Assembly (NCBI GenBank): GCA_900099715.1
Contig: FMTG01000004.1
Coordinates: forward strand, 174,671-238,670
Length of the DNA: 64,000 bases
Direction of reading: 5' to 3'
From: Ruminococcaceae bacterium YRB3002
Lineage (GTDB): Bacteria > Bacillota > Clostridia > Saccharofermentanales > Saccharofermentanaceae
The translations under genes and the position numbers were made by a program. Of the stretch, positions 47,135 through 54,891 are shown piece after piece. Position 1 is the first letter of the stretch. The number at the start of each line of letters is the position of its first letter. Under the pieces are notes generated by a model, which worked only from the letters and a program-made list of their open reading frames with translations, was not told the origin of the DNA and ran no database searches.

Positions 47135-48193
47135 TTACTTGCGCTTGTTCTTTTTCTTCTTGTTGCTGTTCTTCTGTTCATCCTCTGCTTCGGATGATGC
47201 GGCAGCCTTCTTCTTGAATACTGCCTCCTTCTTGGCTTCGAGCTCCGCCTTCTTCAGCTCATAAGGCTTTGTAAAGAGGAAATATACGAGAACCTGTGTC
47301 AGAAGGCCCATGATACCGCCGACGATCCAGTAAAGACCCATTGCAGCAGGCATCGTAAATGTGGTAACGAGCATGATGAGAGGCATGGACCAGTTCATCA
47401 TCTTCATTGTCATCTCTGTCTGGGAGTTCTCCTGGATCTGACCCTCCCTTGCAGGATTATTCTTTGCTCTCTGCTTTGCCTCCTGCTCCTGCTTATAGCC
47501 GGGCTTGAGGAACTTACTGAACTGCATCGTGAGCACCTGTGTGAGTACCACCAGGATCGGGATCAGAAGCAGAGGCAGATATACCTTAGGCTGTGCGATT
47601 ATCGTAACGGGATTGAACGAGGGAACCATCGTAAGGTCAACCCCGAGAAAGTGAAGGTCAAGGAGCTGATCGAGAGCGATATATCCTTTGCTGATACAGC
47701 TGTTCAGGAATTCGCCGTTTGTATTGAGTGCGCTTACGAGTCCGATGTGGATCTTCTCGGATACGGTCTTGCCGATGACATTCATCGTCTGGCCGAGTTC
47801 GATCATCTTGGAGACGTTCTCCGAAGGTACCTGTGACAGATAGATCAGAGGTCCGCTGACGATCCTGTAGATAGGCCATATGAAGAATAACTGAAGGAAA
47901 GGAAGGAGACATCCTGAGAAGCCCATGGCTCCGTTCTCCTGCTGCATCTTTACCATCTCTTCCTGGAGTTTCTTCTTGTCGTCGCCATACTTGCGCTGAA
48001 GTTCCGCCTGCTTGCTGGACAGTGCCTGCATCTTCAGCATCGACTTCTGCGACTTGATGTTGAGCGGGATAAGAAGTCCCCTGATAAGAACCGTAAGTGT
48101 GATGATAGCTACGCCGTAGTTGCCGAAGAAATCATAGAATACCCTCGTCAGCCAACCGAACAGCGTATAAAGTGGTCCCAAAATAAAATCCAT
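47135..48193 (-). CDS. yidC: Membrane protein insertase YidC
   Basis: 352 residues with five core helices. The hydrophilic-groove arginine is in TLTVLIRGLLIPLN; the cytoplasmic hairpin (KSMLKMQALSSKQAELQRKY) and C-terminal Lys-rich tail are present. Unlike SpoIIIJ-type proteins, no lipobox precedes the first helix. About 60 residues separate helix 2 and helix 3 (about 125-175). It inserts membrane proteins alone or with SecY. Genetic neighbours rnpA-yidD-yidC-jag are conserved. Confidence 0.95.
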   Translation of the reverse strand: MDFILGPLYTLFGWLTRVFYDFFGNYGVAIITLTVLIRGLLIPLNIKSQKSMLKMQALSSKQAELQRKYGDDKKKLQEEMVKMQQENGAMGFSGCLLPFLQLFFIWPIYRIVSGPLIYLSQVPSENVSKMIELGQTMNVIGKTVSEKIHIGLVSALNTNGEFLNSCISKGYIALDQLLDLHFLGVDLTMVPSFNPVTIIAQPKVYLPLLLIPILVVLTQVLTMQFSKFLKPGYKQEQEAKQRAKNNPAREGQIQENSQTEMTMKMMNWSMPLIMLVTTFTMPAAMGLYWIVGGIMGLLTQVLVYFLFTKPYELKKAELEAKKEAVFKKKAAASSEAEDEQKNSNKKKKNKRK

Positions 48194-48243
48194 AATAATC
48201 CAAATCCCTGCACTTTTTATGTACTGTGTCTTACATGATCGAC

Positions 48244-48456
48244 TTATTTAACAGGGTCATATCCGCCTTTGGAGAATGGATTGCATCTCAATATCCGCCA
48301 CATTCCCATCAGAAGCCCTCTGATGACCCCGTACTTCTCCAGCGCATCGATCGTGTACTGGGAACACGTGGGCAGATATTTACAGTGATGTCCGAGACCC
48401 GGTGATATATACTTCTGATAACCTTTGATGAGCTTTATCAGGAATCTCTTAACCAT
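48244..48456 (-). CDS. yidD: Membrane protein insertion efficiency factor YidD
   Basis: 70 residues: an amphipathic N-terminus, then [19 protein letters not shown] and [18 protein letters not shown], the three-cysteine family signature. It lies 6 bp after rnpA and before yidC. Assists YidC-dependent insertion. Confidence 0.95.
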   Translation of the reverse strand: MVKRFLIKLIKGYQKYISPGLGHHCKYLPTCSQYTIDALEKYGVIRGLLMGMWRILRCNPFSKGGYDPVK

Positions 48457-48462
48457 AAGTCA

Positions 48463-48837
48463 TCAGACCTCGTTCTTAAGCAACCCAAGCCGTGTCAGAT
48501 TAGAAACCATATCCTTTGAGATCTCGTCGAAGGTCGGAATCTCTTCAAGATTCCTTAACGTGAAAATAAGATCGATACCAAAAGGAATACCGTCTTCAAT
48601 CAAACGGTACGACTCCCTCATGAGTCTTCTCGCCCTGTTGCGGCCAACCGCACCGAGCTGTTTTTTGTTTACGCAGAACCCCACCCTGGTAATATCTGCG
48701 GGGATCGGCGTAAGATTGTGCTTAAGTCCCGCCGGACGTCTGAAGCAGTGAACTGTCAGATATCGCCCGGTACTGAATTTTCCTCTCTTATAGACTCTGG
48801 AAAATTCATAATTGTACTTGAGCGGAACAGACCTCAA
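48463..48837 (-). CDS. rnpA: Ribonuclease P protein component
   Basis: 124 residues that bind the RNase P RNA in tRNA 5' maturation. The RNR motif is clear: GAVGRNRARRLMRESYR. It starts with TTG at 48837, supported by a GAGG element about 8 nt upstream and by the missing alternative ATG; reads LRSVPLKYNYEFSRVYKRGK (fMet at first codon). It lies 9 bp past rpmH. Confidence 0.95.
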   Translation of the reverse strand: MRSVPLKYNYEFSRVYKRGKFSTGRYLTVHCFRRPAGLKHNLTPIPADITRVGFCVNKKQLGAVGRNRARRLMRESYRLIEDGIPFGIDLIFTLRNLEEIPTFDEISKDMVSNLTRLGLLKNEV

Positions 48838-48846
48838 GCCCTATCC

Positions 48847-48981
48847 TCAGGCAGCAAGCTGCTTTCTGCCCTTGAGTCTTCTTCTGGCAAGAACCTTCCT
48901 TCCGCCAGCTGTTCTCATTCTTGCACGGAAGCCGTGCACCTTGGATCTCTGTCTTTTCTTAGGCTGAAATGTCATCTTCAT
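48847..48981 (-). CDS. rpmH: 50S ribosomal protein L34
   Basis: 44 residues, [20 protein letters not shown] then [20 protein letters not shown]. The ATG at 48981 has GGAGG 9 nt upstream. It heads the rnpA-yidD-yidC-jag-mnmE-mnmG-rsmG unit under a near-perfect promoter. In most Firmicutes dnaA and oriC lie right upstream, but here they do not. Confidence 0.97.
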   Translation of the reverse strand: MKMTFQPKKRQRSKVHGFRARMRTAGGRKVLARRRLKGRKQLAA

Positions 48982-49057
48982 AGCCTTAGTCCTCCATATC
49001 TTATTCCCGATCGCATTCCTGCAAAAGGGCATAGTTATAAACATAAATAGCCTTAAG

Positions 49058-49086
49058 ATTATAGACTCTCAAGGATCTGATGTCAA
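49058..49086 (-). promoter_or_regulatory. rpmH operon promoter
   Basis: On the minus strand a consensus -35 TTGACA (49086-49081) and consensus -10 TATAAT (49063-49058), 17 bp apart. Expected to be very strong; about 77 bp upstream of the rpmH start. Confidence 0.9.
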
Positions 49087-49121
49087 GTACGTGTTGCGCA
49101 AGGCGGAGAAGTATCGTCTCA

Positions 49122-49156
49122 TATAATAACCCGGCCCCGTTGTACCGGAGCCGGGT
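49122..49156 (-). terminator. Terminator after the small membrane protein gene
   Basis: On the minus strand ACCCGGCTCCG (49156-49146) pairs with CGGGGCCGGGT (49139-49129), followed by TATTATAT. The T-tract is imperfect, but position, 35 bp past the stop, fits. Confidence 0.7.
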
Positions 49157-49191
49157 CGGATCTGTCAGTCTTGGCTGTTCTGTTCCCCTGC

Positions 49192-49635
49192 TTACAGGAT
49201 TGCAAGGATTCCTCTCATTGCTGCGGCGATTATGCCCAGAAATACAGAGATGAACGATGCGATCATTCCGAATCCGAATATCAGCAGCACTGCCATGATC
49301 GCTGCGAAAGACATGCCTGAGATGATGACGCCTGCCAGTGATGTCCAGAAGCCGACCTTGCGGATAGTATCATCATATCCCAGCTTCTTCGCATTATTGG
49401 AGAAGATCAGACCGAGGATGCCGAAGACCAGTGACATGATCCCCGAGAATCCGCCGACGATGCTCAGGATACCGAATACCATGGACAGCGTTGCATAACT
49501 GTCGGGTGTGGTGCCTGAAGGCGTTGTATTGCCTGCGTTCTTTACCTGCTTGATAACTGCGGGAGCGGCCGGATCCGTACCCAGGATCTTCGTAGCCTCC
49601 ATTGAATCTGTGCCTGTTCTGTTCTCATTATCCAT
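49192..49635 (-). CDS. Small membrane protein, DUF4190-like
   Basis: 147 residues. About 45 hydrophilic N-terminal residues are followed by two or three hydrophobic segments in the pattern ATLSMVFGILSIVGGFSGIM, then IFSNNAKKLGYDDTIRKVGF and another helix. The alternation of small helices around a short polar stretch resembles DUF4190-type proteins, whose function is unknown. ATG at 49635 has GGAGG 8 nt upstream; a TTG six bases earlier is not used. Lies alone between the rpmH promoter and the two-component system. Confidence 0.7.
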   Translation of the reverse strand: MDNENRTGTDSMEATKILGTDPAAPAVIKQVKNAGNTTPSGTTPDSYATLSMVFGILSIVGGFSGIMSLVFGILGLIFSNNAKKLGYDDTIRKVGFWTSLAGVIISGMSFAAIMAVLLIFGFGMIASFISVFLGIIAAAMRGILAIL

Positions 49636-49697
49636 GTTCAATACCTCCTTGATTCCATCATATAAATTTTACTTCAACCCTGCCCAAGTTGCAATTA

Positions 49698-50963
49698 TCA
49701 CGGCAGATTTGCCACAAAAACGAGCCTTCCGGAGCCTTTCTTCACCGCCGTTATCCGGCCTCCGTGGGCAGTCACGATGGCGTGGGCTACGGACAGGCCG
49801 ATCCCGTGACCTCCGGTCGACTGATTTCGCGAGGGGTCAGCGCGGTAGAACCTGTCGAAAAGGTGTTTCACCGCCTCGTCGGAGAGTTCTCCTGAAATAT
49901 CGTTGGAAACCTCAATTACTGCACTGTGGCTTTCGCGCGCGAGGCCCGCACTTATTGATCCGCCATCCGGGCAGTACTTGACGGCGTTGTCGAGAAGGAT
50001 GGAGATCAGATTGTCTAACGCCTTGGGGTCTCCCTTAACACGGATGTCGGGAGCTACCGTGCACGTAAAATTCTTGCTGCCTGTCATGGCAACCGCCCTG
50101 AATGACTCGGTCTGCTCTGTCATGATCTTCGTCAGATCCACGTCTTCGACGACCATGGATGACGGACCTTCCTCCATCCTGGACAGCAGGATCAGATCTG
50201 ATGTCAGGTCGGAGAGGCGCTGAGTCTGTTTCTTGATATCAGCAATCCACTCGTTGTCCTCACCGATATCCATGGCCAGCACATCCGAATCGGCGTTGAT
50301 TATCGCCAGCGGCGTCTTGATCTCGTGGCCGGCGTCGGTGATGAAGCGCTTCTGTTTCTCGTAGCTCTCAGCCACAGGTTTAATGGCCTTGCCCGATATG
50401 AGTGCGACAGTAATGCTGACGAGAACAAGACCGATCGCCGACATGATCAGGCTGATCTTCAGAAAACTCCTGAAGTTGCTGAGACTCGCTCCGCAGTCGA
50501 GAAAGATCACAAGCATACTCCCGTCCGTCTGCGGGACAACCCTGTATCTGTACTCGCCTATAAACCCGGCAAGGTTTGTCTTCCCGGCCGCTTCCGAAGC
50601 GTACTCCTTTGCCTCGTCCTCGTCCACAGCGGATATCTTTCTGATATCGGTAATGCCTACCGTACCGTCGATCCCGACCACTGCCGAGAAATACCTGCTC
50701 TCATATGCCAGTTCGGGCGACTCTATCCTGTCCCTGCCTACCAGATAACTGTCGTCTTTCCCGCGCCTGTCGTCAGGCGGATCCTTGCGTTCAGGTTCCG
50801 GAAACTGACCCCCGTTATCTGCCAGCATGTCAAGGACCTTATCGCTATCGGACACGACCTTCCTGTAGTTAAAGATATTAATGCCGCCGACAAGCAGCGC
50901 CAGCACCAGAAATACTGATGCGATCGCCGTTACGGTAAATCTGATCCTCAGCGTCTTTATCAT
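49698..50963 (-). CDS. Sensor histidine kinase
   Basis: 421 residues. Helix 1 (about 8-30), an extracellular sensor of about 150 residues with a Pro/Asp-rich start, helix 2, then HisKA with FITDAGHEIKTPLAII and HATPase with ISILLDNAVKYCPDGG (N box) and GGHGIGLSVAHAIV (G box). The start at 50963 overlaps the response-regulator stop (ATGA). The pair is divergent from the VTC-DUF4956 operon and could control it; the signal is unknown. Confidence 0.93.
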   Translation of the reverse strand: MIKTLRIRFTVTAIASVFLVLALLVGGINIFNYRKVVSDSDKVLDMLADNGGQFPEPERKDPPDDRRGKDDSYLVGRDRIESPELAYESRYFSAVVGIDGTVGITDIRKISAVDEDEAKEYASEAAGKTNLAGFIGEYRYRVVPQTDGSMLVIFLDCGASLSNFRSFLKISLIMSAIGLVLVSITVALISGKAIKPVAESYEKQKRFITDAGHEIKTPLAIINADSDVLAMDIGEDNEWIADIKKQTQRLSDLTSDLILLSRMEEGPSSMVVEDVDLTKIMTEQTESFRAVAMTGSKNFTCTVAPDIRVKGDPKALDNLISILLDNAVKYCPDGGSISAGLARESHSAVIEVSNDISGELSDEAVKHLFDRFYRADPSRNQSTGGHGIGLSVAHAIVTAHGGRITAVKKGSGRLVFVANLP

Positions 50964-51634
50964 TCTTCTATCTCCAGGGAATATCCCGCATTGCGGGTAA
51001 CCTTTATCTTCACGTTGGCATGGATCTGTGTGAGCTTGCGGCGCAGGTATGACAGGTTCGTCCACACCACGCTGATATCAGCCTCAGAATCCAGACCCCA
51101 TACCTTGTCCATAAAACGCTCCGTGGAGATAAGCACGCCGGGGTTCGCCATCAGATATTCCATCATCTGAAATTCCTTGGCCGCCAGCCTGACGATCCCC
51201 TCCTCAGTCGACATCTCGAAAGCAGCTCTGTCCAGCGTTACGTTCCCGTACCTCAGAATATTATCTGCCGCTGTCGTCATCGTCCTGGTGATCGCCCTTA
51301 TCCTCGCCAGCAGCTCCCTGCTCTCGAAAGGCTTCGTCAGATAATCGTTCGCCCCCAGATCCAGTCCCTCGACCTTATCATCGATCTCGGCCTTCGCCGT
51401 CAGCATCATGACCGGCAGCGTCATTCCCTTCTTCCGTATCTCCCGGAGCACCGCGAAACCATCCATCTTCGGCATCATCACATCCAGCACCGCGCAGTCG
51501 TAGTCACCGGTCAGCAGGTACGAAAGCGCCTCCTCCCCGTCATACACCGCATCAACAGCATAGTTGTTCTTCGTCAATATGGCAACCAGCGCCTTTGACA
51601 TGGACTTCTCATCTTCAGCCAGAAGTATCCGCAT
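50960..51634 (-). CDS. OmpR-family response regulator
   Basis: 224 residues: receiver domain with acidic DE pair (residues 8-9), phospho-acceptor D51 in AVLDVMMPKMDGF, and Lys in YLTKPFE; then a winged-helix DNA-binding domain (LAAKEFQMMEYLMANPGVLI ... NLSYLRRKLT). Upstream is the repeat-rich 51635-52204 gap, where any promoter would lie. Confidence 0.95.
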   Translation of the reverse strand: MRILLAEDEKSMSKALVAILTKNNYAVDAVYDGEEALSYLLTGDYDCAVLDVMMPKMDGFAVLREIRKKGMTLPVMMLTAKAEIDDKVEGLDLGANDYLTKPFESRELLARIRAITRTMTTAADNILRYGNVTLDRAAFEMSTEEGIVRLAAKEFQMMEYLMANPGVLISTERFMDKVWGLDSEADISVVWTNLSYLRRKLTQIHANVKIKVTRNAGYSLEIEE

Positions 51635-51677
51635 AAGCTTGTGGGTTCCTTTCTGATAATCGTTGTTTTTATTATCT

Positions 51678-51718
51678 CACAAATCTGAAAAGGAGACGTG
51701 TACCTTTTCAGGTTTGTG
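51678..51718. repeat. 16-bp inverted repeat
   Basis: CACAAATCTGAAAAGG (51678-51693) pairs with CCTTTTCAGGTTTGTG (51703-51718), one G-T mismatch, 9-nt loop. Sits 44 bp upstream of the response-regulator start. Confidence 0.8.
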
Positions 51719-51763
51719 GTGAAATGGGGACGGTTCTCAAGTGTCACATTATTTCAGCGGTTC

Positions 51764-51815
51764 ATTCTATGATTTGCTCTATGTTGGGGGTGGAACATAG
51801 AGCAAATCATAGAAT
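51764..51815. repeat. Perfect 22-bp palindrome with TTGCTCTATG core
   Basis: Arms 51764-51785 and 51794-51815 are perfectly complementary around an 8-nt G-rich loop. A related, shorter pair TTGCTCTAT / ATAGAGCAA lies at 51837-51845 and 51870-51878, so the core is present four times within 115 bp. Confidence 0.9.
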
Positions 51816-51933
51816 AACGCTCACAACTCTACCTTTTGCTCTATCTTAACTACCCAAGGTAGAGTAAAACATAGAGCAATAGCTTTGTCAGACCTGTCCC
51901 CCTGTCACATGTGAAATCAGGCAAAATGCAGTT

Positions 51934-51968
51934 CAGTTGTCACATTTTCCCCGAAAATGTGACAACTG
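51934..51968. repeat. Perfect 16-bp palindrome
   Basis: CAGTTGTCACATTTTC (51934-51949), CCC loop, GAAAATGTGACAACTG (51953-51968). It overlaps the inner end of the right arm of the long-range repeat. Confidence 0.85.
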
Positions 51969-52204
51969 AGAACCGTCCCCATTTCACATTTTCCGGAGCG
52001 AGGCCGCACAATTTGTGATGCGAGTTCCGCAACCTATGAAGCGAGGCCGCATATTTTGTGCTGGAAGTTGCGCACAAGCGAAGCGCGGAGCACCTGTCCG
52101 AACCAGCACAAAATTATGCGGCCGAGCCCTTTAAGGTTCATTTAAACTTCCCCCCCTACAATATGCTCAAGAACACCAGAACACAGAAACGGAGAACAAC
52201 GGCA

Positions 52205-52957
52205 ATGACATATCAGAATACTTTCAAAAGATATGAGATCAAGTTCATCCTCACCGGGGCGCAGAGGCAGATGCTCGTGGAGGCCATGGACGGGATCATG
52301 AAGATAGATAAGTACGGGAAGACGACGATCAGGAATATCTATTTCGATACGCCGGACTACAGGATCATCAGGACATCGCTGGACAAGCCGGTGTACAAGG
52401 AGAAACTGAGAGTCAGGAGTTACCGGAGAGTGACGGACGAGGACGAGGTTTTCGTGGAGCTGAAGAAGAAATACGATCAGATCGTCTACAAGAGAAGGAT
52501 CGCGGTTCCGGAGTATGAGGCGATGGACTGGCTGGCGGCTGGCGGCGAGAAGCCCCGGGGCGGGTGGAGTCGACAGATAGAGGACGAGATCGATTATTTC
52601 ATGCAGTTCTATGAGGGACTCATGCCGCAGGTCTTTCTCTCTTACGAACGGGAGGCGTACTACCCGGCGGGTGCTGAGGACGGTGATATCAGGATAACAC
52701 TGGATTCCAACATCATAGCAAGGGACCGGGATCTGAGCCTCAGATCCGGCGTGTACGGAACAAACATCATCGACCGTGATCTGACCGTGCTGGAAGTCAA
52801 AGTCCCGGGTGCACTTCCGATGTGGCTCATCAGATTTCTGAGAGAGAACGATATACATAAAACATCTTTCTCAAAGTACGGAACGTACTACGTGACAGAA
52901 GTAATGGGAAAACACGACAAAGACAGAGAGAATAACGGAGGACTCTTATATGCTTAA
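52205..52957 (+). CDS. VTC-domain polyphosphate polymerase-like protein
   Basis: 250 residues that match the catalytic tunnel domain of VTC4-type polyphosphate polymerases: FKRYEIKFIL at the start, NIYFDTPDYR, KLRVRSYR, VFVELKKKYDQIVYKRR, LTVLEVKVPG (metal-binding Glu) and KTSFSKYGTYY. It would polymerise phosphate from ATP or a related nucleotide substrate. No membrane segment; it probably acts with the DUF4956 membrane protein, whose gene overlaps by 8 bp. The start at 52205 (GGAGA upstream) is preferred over a longer frame running into the repeats. Confidence 0.9.
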   Translation: MTYQNTFKRYEIKFILTGAQRQMLVEAMDGIMKIDKYGKTTIRNIYFDTPDYRIIRTSLDKPVYKEKLRVRSYRRVTDEDEVFVELKKKYDQIVYKRRIAVPEYEAMDWLAAGGEKPRGGWSRQIEDEIDYFMQFYEGLMPQVFLSYEREAYYPAGAEDGDIRITLDSNIIARDRDLSLRSGVYGTNIIDRDLTVLEVKVPGALPMWLIRFLRENDIHKTSFSKYGTYYVTEVMGKHDKDRENNGGLLYA

Positions 52958-53639
52958 TACAATACTTGAGACCCTTATGGGCAGCACAACGGTAACTCTG
53001 ACGGGTTTTCTTATCCCCGTGGCAGCTTCACTTGTACTTGGCCTGGTGCTCGCACTGGTGCACATGTACCACAACAAATACAGCAGAAGCTTTGTGGCGA
53101 CTCTTGCCATCCTCCCCGCCATCGTGTGCGTGGTGATCATGGCAGTCAACGGCAACATCGGTGCAGGCGTGGCGGTGGCAGGTGCGTTCAGCCTGGTGAG
53201 GTTCAGGTCGGCACCCGGAACAGCAAGGGAGATCGGAGCGCTGTTCATGGCAATGACCGCGGGACTCCTGACAGGCATGGGATACATAATATACGCGGCA
53301 CTGTTCACACTCATCATATGCGCAGCGATCCTGGCATATCAGGCATTGGGGTTCGGCGGCAGCAAGAACGAGGAACTTCGGAAGAGCCTGCGGATTACGA
53401 TCCCCGAGGACCTGGACTATACCGGAGTGTTTGACGAGATTTTCGAGAAATACACGACAGAGCACAAGCTCATTTCCTCAAAGACTTCCAATATGGGATC
53501 GATGTTCAGGCTCACCTACGACGTTACCCTCAAAGACCCCGCCATCGAGAAAGATTTTATAGACAAACTCCGCTGCCGCAACGGCAATCTGGAGATAAGC
53601 ATATCGGCACTGCAGGAACACGCTGCAGCCGAACTGTAA
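52950..53639 (+). CDS. DUF4956 membrane protein
   Basis: 229 residues with about four N-terminal helices (15-35, 47-66, 72-85, 105-135). The conserved GAFSLVRFRSAPGTAREIG stretch lies between helices, and a cytosolic C-terminal domain of about 90 residues follows. The family has no assigned biochemistry but repeatedly neighbours VTC-domain genes, as here; it probably forms the membrane part of the same machine. GGAGG 8 nt before ATG. Confidence 0.9.
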   Translation: MLNTILETLMGSTTVTLTGFLIPVAASLVLGLVLALVHMYHNKYSRSFVATLAILPAIVCVVIMAVNGNIGAGVAVAGAFSLVRFRSAPGTAREIGALFMAMTAGLLTGMGYIIYAALFTLIICAAILAYQALGFGGSKNEELRKSLRITIPEDLDYTGVFDEIFEKYTTEHKLISSKTSNMGSMFRLTYDVTLKDPAIEKDFIDKLRCRNGNLEISISALQEHAAAEL

Positions 53640-53655
53640 GAAAGGAGACACTACA

Positions 53656-54834
53656 ATGAAGATCTTAAAAATGTGCGCAATCGCGCTTACACTCACTCTG
53701 GCGATCACCGGCTGTGCAGCCATCACCAACGCATCGTCAGCATCATCAGTATCATCAGACAGCGGCTCGAAAACAATAACCATATCCGACACATCTGTCG
53801 AGGAGCTCAGCGTCACCGACAAGGACAATGATACATCTTACGACGAATCAGAGGCAGAGATCATCGACCTGTCCAAGGTCTCAGGCACAACAAAGATCAC
53901 CTCTGAGGGCACTTATATTGTCACCGGCTCCACATCTGACGGATCCGTTATTATCGAGGTCACTGAAGAGGAAGACGTACACCTGATACTCAGGGATGCA
54001 TCCGTCACCAGCGCAACATCGGCAGCCATTTATGTAATATCAGCCGATGAAGTATATATCACTCTCGAAGGATCCAATACTCTGGCCAACGGCGGCAGCT
54101 TTACTGCCAGCGGCGAAGACGACATCGACGCGGTCATTTACTCCAAGGACGACCTGACCATTAACGGTGATGGTTCTGTGAAGATCACCTCCCCTGCCGG
54201 TCACGGCATCGTGTGCAAGGACGACCTGGTCATCACCGGCGGAACGTTTGATATCGACGCATCAGAGGACGGCATCAACACCAACGATTCCATCGCCATA
54301 ACCGCAGGTTCGCTTACAGTCAAGGCAGGCGACGACGCCATCCATACAGACGGGATACTGCAGATCGACGGCGGCACCTTTGATATAACTGCAGGCGAAG
54401 GTCTTGAAGGAACTTATATCGTGATAAACGACGGCAGCATCACGATCTCCGCTTCCGACGACGGTATAAATGCAGCGCAGAAATCCGACGCCTATACACC
54501 AACGATTGAGATCAACGGAGGTAACATAAAGATCACAATGGGCCAGGGCGATACGGACGGTCTCGACTCCAACGGAAATATCATCATCAACGGCGGCGTT
54601 GTTGACATAACGGGCCAGTCCACCTGCGACTACGACGGAAAGGCAGAGTTTAACGGCGGAACCCTCATCGTTAACGGGTCCGAAGTGGATAGCATTCCCA
54701 ACCAGTTCATGGGCGGCGGCCAGGGCGGACAAGGCGGTATGGGCTTTCCTGGCGGACAGGACGGACAGAGTGGTCAGGGCGGCCCCGGCGGCGGCAGAGG
54801 TATGAGACCTGACTTTCAGAATACACAGACATAA
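53656..54834 (+). CDS. Cthe_2159-type carbohydrate-binding lipoprotein
   Basis: 392 residues. Signal peptide with a lipobox ending ITGC (Cys at 20). A right-handed beta-helix follows, with repeated short motifs such as DDLTINGDGSVKIT, DDLVITGGTFDI, DGINTNDSIAITAGS and ASDDGINAAQ (about 100-330). This is the pattern of Cthe_2159-family proteins, which bind acidic or cellulosic polysaccharide and calcium. The C-terminus is Gly/Gln-rich (GGGQGGQGGMGFPGG). It should sit on the outer face of the membrane. 16 bp after DUF4956. Confidence 0.9.
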   Translation: MKILKMCAIALTLTLAITGCAAITNASSASSVSSDSGSKTITISDTSVEELSVTDKDNDTSYDESEAEIIDLSKVSGTTKITSEGTYIVTGSTSDGSVIIEVTEEEDVHLILRDASVTSATSAAIYVISADEVYITLEGSNTLANGGSFTASGEDDIDAVIYSKDDLTINGDGSVKITSPAGHGIVCKDDLVITGGTFDIDASEDGINTNDSIAITAGSLTVKAGDDAIHTDGILQIDGGTFDITAGEGLEGTYIVINDGSITISASDDGINAAQKSDAYTPTIEINGGNIKITMGQGDTDGLDSNGNIIINGGVVDITGQSTCDYDGKAEFNGGTLIVNGSEVDSIPNQFMGGGQGGQGGMGFPGGQDGQSGQGGPGGGRGMRPDFQNTQT

Positions 54835-54891
54835 AGAGACAGAAACTGACGTGAAACGGATATAACAGCTCAAGAATGGAGGATGAATCAC

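Larger units (their letters stand above)
51719..51987. repeat. Long-range inverted repeat, GGGGACGGTTC family, copies 2 and 3
   Basis: GTGAAATGGGGACGGTTCTCA (51719-51739) is exactly complementary to 51967-51987, and the homology runs on with two mismatches through TGTCACATT (to about 51750 and 51956). The first 18 nt match the palindrome at 1826. The arms enclose 205-230 bp that hold further palindromes, as in a compound REP element. Confidence 0.85.
51635..52204. repeat. Gene-free repeat-rich region between two divergent units
   Basis: 570 bp without a coding frame supported by an RBS. It contains at least five inverted repeats, listed separately, and two direct copies of a roughly 43-bp unit starting GCGAGGCCGC at 51998 and 52041. 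The second unit also pairs GGCCGCATATTTTGTGCTGG (52046-52065) with a near-complement at 52104-52124. A -10-like TACAAT (52157-52162) may belong to the VTC operon promoter. Confidence 0.8.

Noticed and set aside
49045..49191. Possible oriC next to rpmH
   Set aside because: No DnaA boxes or AT-rich unwinding region and no dnaA gene.
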